From the NCBI GenBank assembly GCA_002788515.1, contig PFRJ01000071.1:575-7732 (forward strand): DNA of 7,158 nt. Reading direction: 5' to 3'. A program made the translations under genes and the position numbers. How positions within the stretch are numbered: position 1 is the first letter of the stretch; each line of letters begins with the position of its first letter. This document shows, piece after piece, positions 5,045 through 7,158 of the stretch. This stretch comes from Nitrosopumilales archaeon CG_4_9_14_0_2_um_filter_34_16. GTDB lineage: Archaea > Thermoproteota > Nitrososphaeria > Nitrososphaerales > Nitrosopumilaceae. Under the pieces are notes generated by a model that was given only the letters and a program-made list of their open reading frames with translations, was not told the origin of the DNA and did no database searches.

Positions 5045-7145
5045 ACGTAGAATACGAGTAGGAATTGATGTCGGTGGAACGTTTACCAAAGCGGTAGCTC
5101 TTGATGCAAAAACAGGATCTATTCTCTCAAAATCTACCGTTCCTACAACGCATTCTGCCGAAAAAGGAGTTTCCAAAGGAATCGTTCAGGCTCTTTCAAA
5201 CATTTTGGAAGAATCAAAAATCAATGTTAATGATATAGAATTAATTTCTCACAGTACTACTCAGGCAATTAATGCCCTCTTGGAATCAGACACTTCTAAA
5301 GTGGGAATCCTTGCAATGGGTGTAGGTCCTTCAAAAAAAGATGTAGTCAAAAGAACTAACTTACAAGATATGTCTAATACACATCATGGAATTCATTCTT
5401 TTCATGAATTTCTAGATACATCTCATCTGATAACTGAAAAAGAAGTTGAAGAAGCAATTCTTAGATTAAAATCGCAAGGAGCTCAAGTAATAGTTGCAAC
5501 TGAGGCTTTTGGTGTAGATGATCCTTCAAATGAGTTATTTGTAATGAACCGTTCTAGAAAATTTGACATTCCATCAACTGCATCTCATGAAATTTCTGGT
5601 GTTTATGGATTGGAAATTAGAACATTAACTGCAGCAGTAAATGCCAGTGTTTTACCAAAAACATTTCAAGTTGCAAATTATGTGGAAGACGCAATTAGAA
5701 AAATTGGCATAACTGCTCCATTGATGATTATGAAAGGCGATGGTGGAGTTACTAACATGGACACATTTAGAACCAAACCCATACTGACTGTTCTGTCTGG
5801 TCCTGCTGCCAGCGTTGCAGGTGCATTACTTTACTTAAAAGTCACAAATGGGATTTTTGTTGAGGTTGGTGGAACTAGTACCAACATCTGCATTATTAAA
5901 AACGGAAAACCAGAAATTCGGTATGTTACAGTAAATGAACATCCTACTTGCATTCGTTCAATGGATGTGAGAATTTTGGGCGTTGCTGGAGGCAGCATGG
6001 TGAAACTCAGTCAAAATCGTGTATCTAAAGTAGGTCCTAGAAGTGCACATATTGCAGGTTTAAAATATTCATGTTTTGCAGAGCCTGAAATTCTTAAAAC
6101 TGGCAAAATAGTTTTTGTCAAGCCTAAAGAAAATGATGAAGAATACGTTGCAATACAATGTGAAAATGAAATGTTTGCAATTACAAATACGTGTGCTGCA
6201 AATGCACTTCAACTAATAGAGAAAGACGATTACTCTTATGCTAATCCAGAATCTGCAAAAATCGCATTAAAACTTCTTGGTGATTACATGAAAGTGTCAT
6301 ATCATGAAGTTGCAATGTCTATTATTCAAACAGCCTCTTTTGAAATTACTAAAACAATAACCAACATCATGAAAGAATTCAAACTGTCTTCTTCAACAAA
6401 AATTATTGGCGGCGGTGGCGGTGCTTCTGTTCTTGTGCCTTTTGTTGCAAAACAACTTGGACTGTCTTATGAAAAAGCTGAACACGCTGATGTCATCTCT
6501 TCCATAGGTGTTGCATCATCAATGCTTCAAGAAGAAATTGAACAGACAATGGATGATGCATCTCCTGAAAAAATTGCTCTAGTTCAAAAGAAAATTCACA
6601 CTATGTTGGTAGATAAAGGTGCAATTCCAGAATCTATTGTAATTGATAGTGAATATGTTTCTGAAAAATCGTTATTACGAGTTACTGCTGTTGGAAATGT
6701 TGAATTAGACAGTGCTGATAACTCTAAAAATATCTTTACTCTAGATGATGCTAAAAAAAGAGCAAGTGAAATTATTAATCTTTCAGAAAATTTGATAGAC
6801 TTGAGTTATGAGACTGATCATTATTTTGTATTCACTGGACACATCGAAGTCAAAAAATTATTTAGTAAAAAGAATCAACATCATATTTTAATTTTAGATA
6901 GATACGGCAAACTCAAATTATCTTTGAAAAACGCTAAAATCTTTCTTGGTGGAAAAATCTCAGTTCTTGAGGAATTAGATGACTTTTTGGAATCAAGACA
7001 TTCTGAAATTGCCCCCAAAATATTCTTACTCAATGATTTGAAATTGGTGGATTACTCTAGCCTTACATCTTCCTCAAAGATCATAGACGCTGTAAGAGAA
7101 GAATTAGAAGTGTCTGAAAAGGCTGCAGTTTTAATAGAATTGTAG
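5022..7145 (+). CDS. Hydantoinase/oxoprolinase (HyuA)-family protein
   Basis: This 707-residue cytoplasmic protein belongs to the ASKHA-fold family that includes N-methylhydantoinase A, 5-oxoprolinase and acetophenone carboxylase subunits, which use ATP to activate amide or carbonyl substrates. Visible landmarks are the phosphate loop GIDVGGTFTKAV (14-25), STTQAINALLE (78-88), MKGDGGV (237-243), SGPAASVAGA (259-268), EVGGTSTNI (281-289) and GGGGGASV (463-470). In most relatives the fifth motif reads D-M-G-G-T-S-T-D; here E281 and N288 replace both acidic positions, so catalysis may differ. The last 200 residues lack the RYxGQ-type motif I expect at a HyuA C-terminus and are not recognised. 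No HyuB partner lies in the window. The gene overlaps the permease by 23 bases, implying cotranscription. ATG 5034 is an alternative start, four codons later. The substrate is unknown. Confidence 0.85.
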   Translation: MDLKMSLKRRIRVGIDVGGTFTKAVALDAKTGSILSKSTVPTTHSAEKGVSKGIVQALSNILEESKINVNDIELISHSTTQAINALLESDTSKVGILAMGVGPSKKDVVKRTNLQDMSNTHHGIHSFHEFLDTSHLITEKEVEEAILRLKSQGAQVIVATEAFGVDDPSNELFVMNRSRKFDIPSTASHEISGVYGLEIRTLTAAVNASVLPKTFQVANYVEDAIRKIGITAPLMIMKGDGGVTNMDTFRTKPILTVLSGPAASVAGALLYLKVTNGIFVEVGGTSTNICIIKNGKPEIRYVTVNEHPTCIRSMDVRILGVAGGSMVKLSQNRVSKVGPRSAHIAGLKYSCFAEPEILKTGKIVFVKPKENDEEYVAIQCENEMFAITNTCAANALQLIEKDDYSYANPESAKIALKLLGDYMKVSYHEVAMSIIQTASFEITKTITNIMKEFKLSSSTKIIGGGGGASVLVPFVAKQLGLSYEKAEHADVISSIGVASSMLQEEIEQTMDDASPEKIALVQKKIHTMLVDKGAIPESIVIDSEYVSEKSLLRVTAVGNVELDSADNSKNIFTLDDAKKRASEIINLSENLIDLSYETDHYFVFTGHIEVKKLFSKKNQHHILILDRYGKLKLSLKNAKIFLGGKISVLEELDDFLESRHSEIAPKIFLLNDLKLVDYSSLTSSSKIIDAVREELEVSEKAAVLIEL

Positions 7146-7158
7146 ATTATGTTGTGAT

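Noticed and set aside
5553..5570. TTCTAGAA inside the hydantoinase-like gene as a further operator copy
   Set aside because: The half-sites abut without the 6-base spacer and the position is deep in coding sequence.

Overview
The window looks like chromosome of an ammonia-oxidising archaeon (Nitrososphaeria/Thaumarchaeota, probably Nitrosopumilus-like). Four things suggest this: AT-rich DNA of about one-third G+C by eye; archaeal TATA boxes (TTTAAATA) placed so that transcripts would be nearly leaderless; short winged-helix regulators; and a surface protein ending in a PEFG-CTERM sorting signal, a tail known from this group. All recognisable genes lie on the + strand.

Layout. Bases 1-42 probably hold the last codons of an upstream membrane protein. 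A roughly 250-base intergenic region (43-292) carries a palindrome and a TATA box in front of two tandem paralogous winged-helix regulators (293-622 and 631-981). A second intergenic region (982-1188) holds several AT-rich inverted repeats and another copy of the palindrome. It precedes a secreted, cysteine-free, helical PEFG-CTERM protein (1189-2745). After a T-rich terminator-like tract and a third copy of the palindrome comes an FTR1-type iron permease with a very long extracytoplasmic domain (2816-5044). A hydantoinase/oxoprolinase-family protein (5022-7145) overlaps its 3' end by 23 bases, so those two genes are probably cotranscribed.

How the parts fit. The exact palindrome ATTCTA-N6-TAGAAT occurs once in each of the three intergenic regions (225-242, 1132-1149, 2756-2773), each time just upstream of a probable TATA box. 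It therefore looks like a shared operator for one small regulon, with the paired regulators as natural candidates to bind it and to control themselves. The PEFG-CTERM protein and the permease ectodomain share a repeated module of about 95 residues with the core AYL(D/E)xxE(F/Y)(L/V)E, which ties the surface protein to the permease. I infer a dedicated archaeal iron-acquisition system: a surface-anchored capture protein, a permease with related iron-handling modules, and local regulators. No ferroxidase, multicopper oxidase or EfeB-like peroxidase is visible here. The role of the hydantoinase-like protein in this context is unknown.
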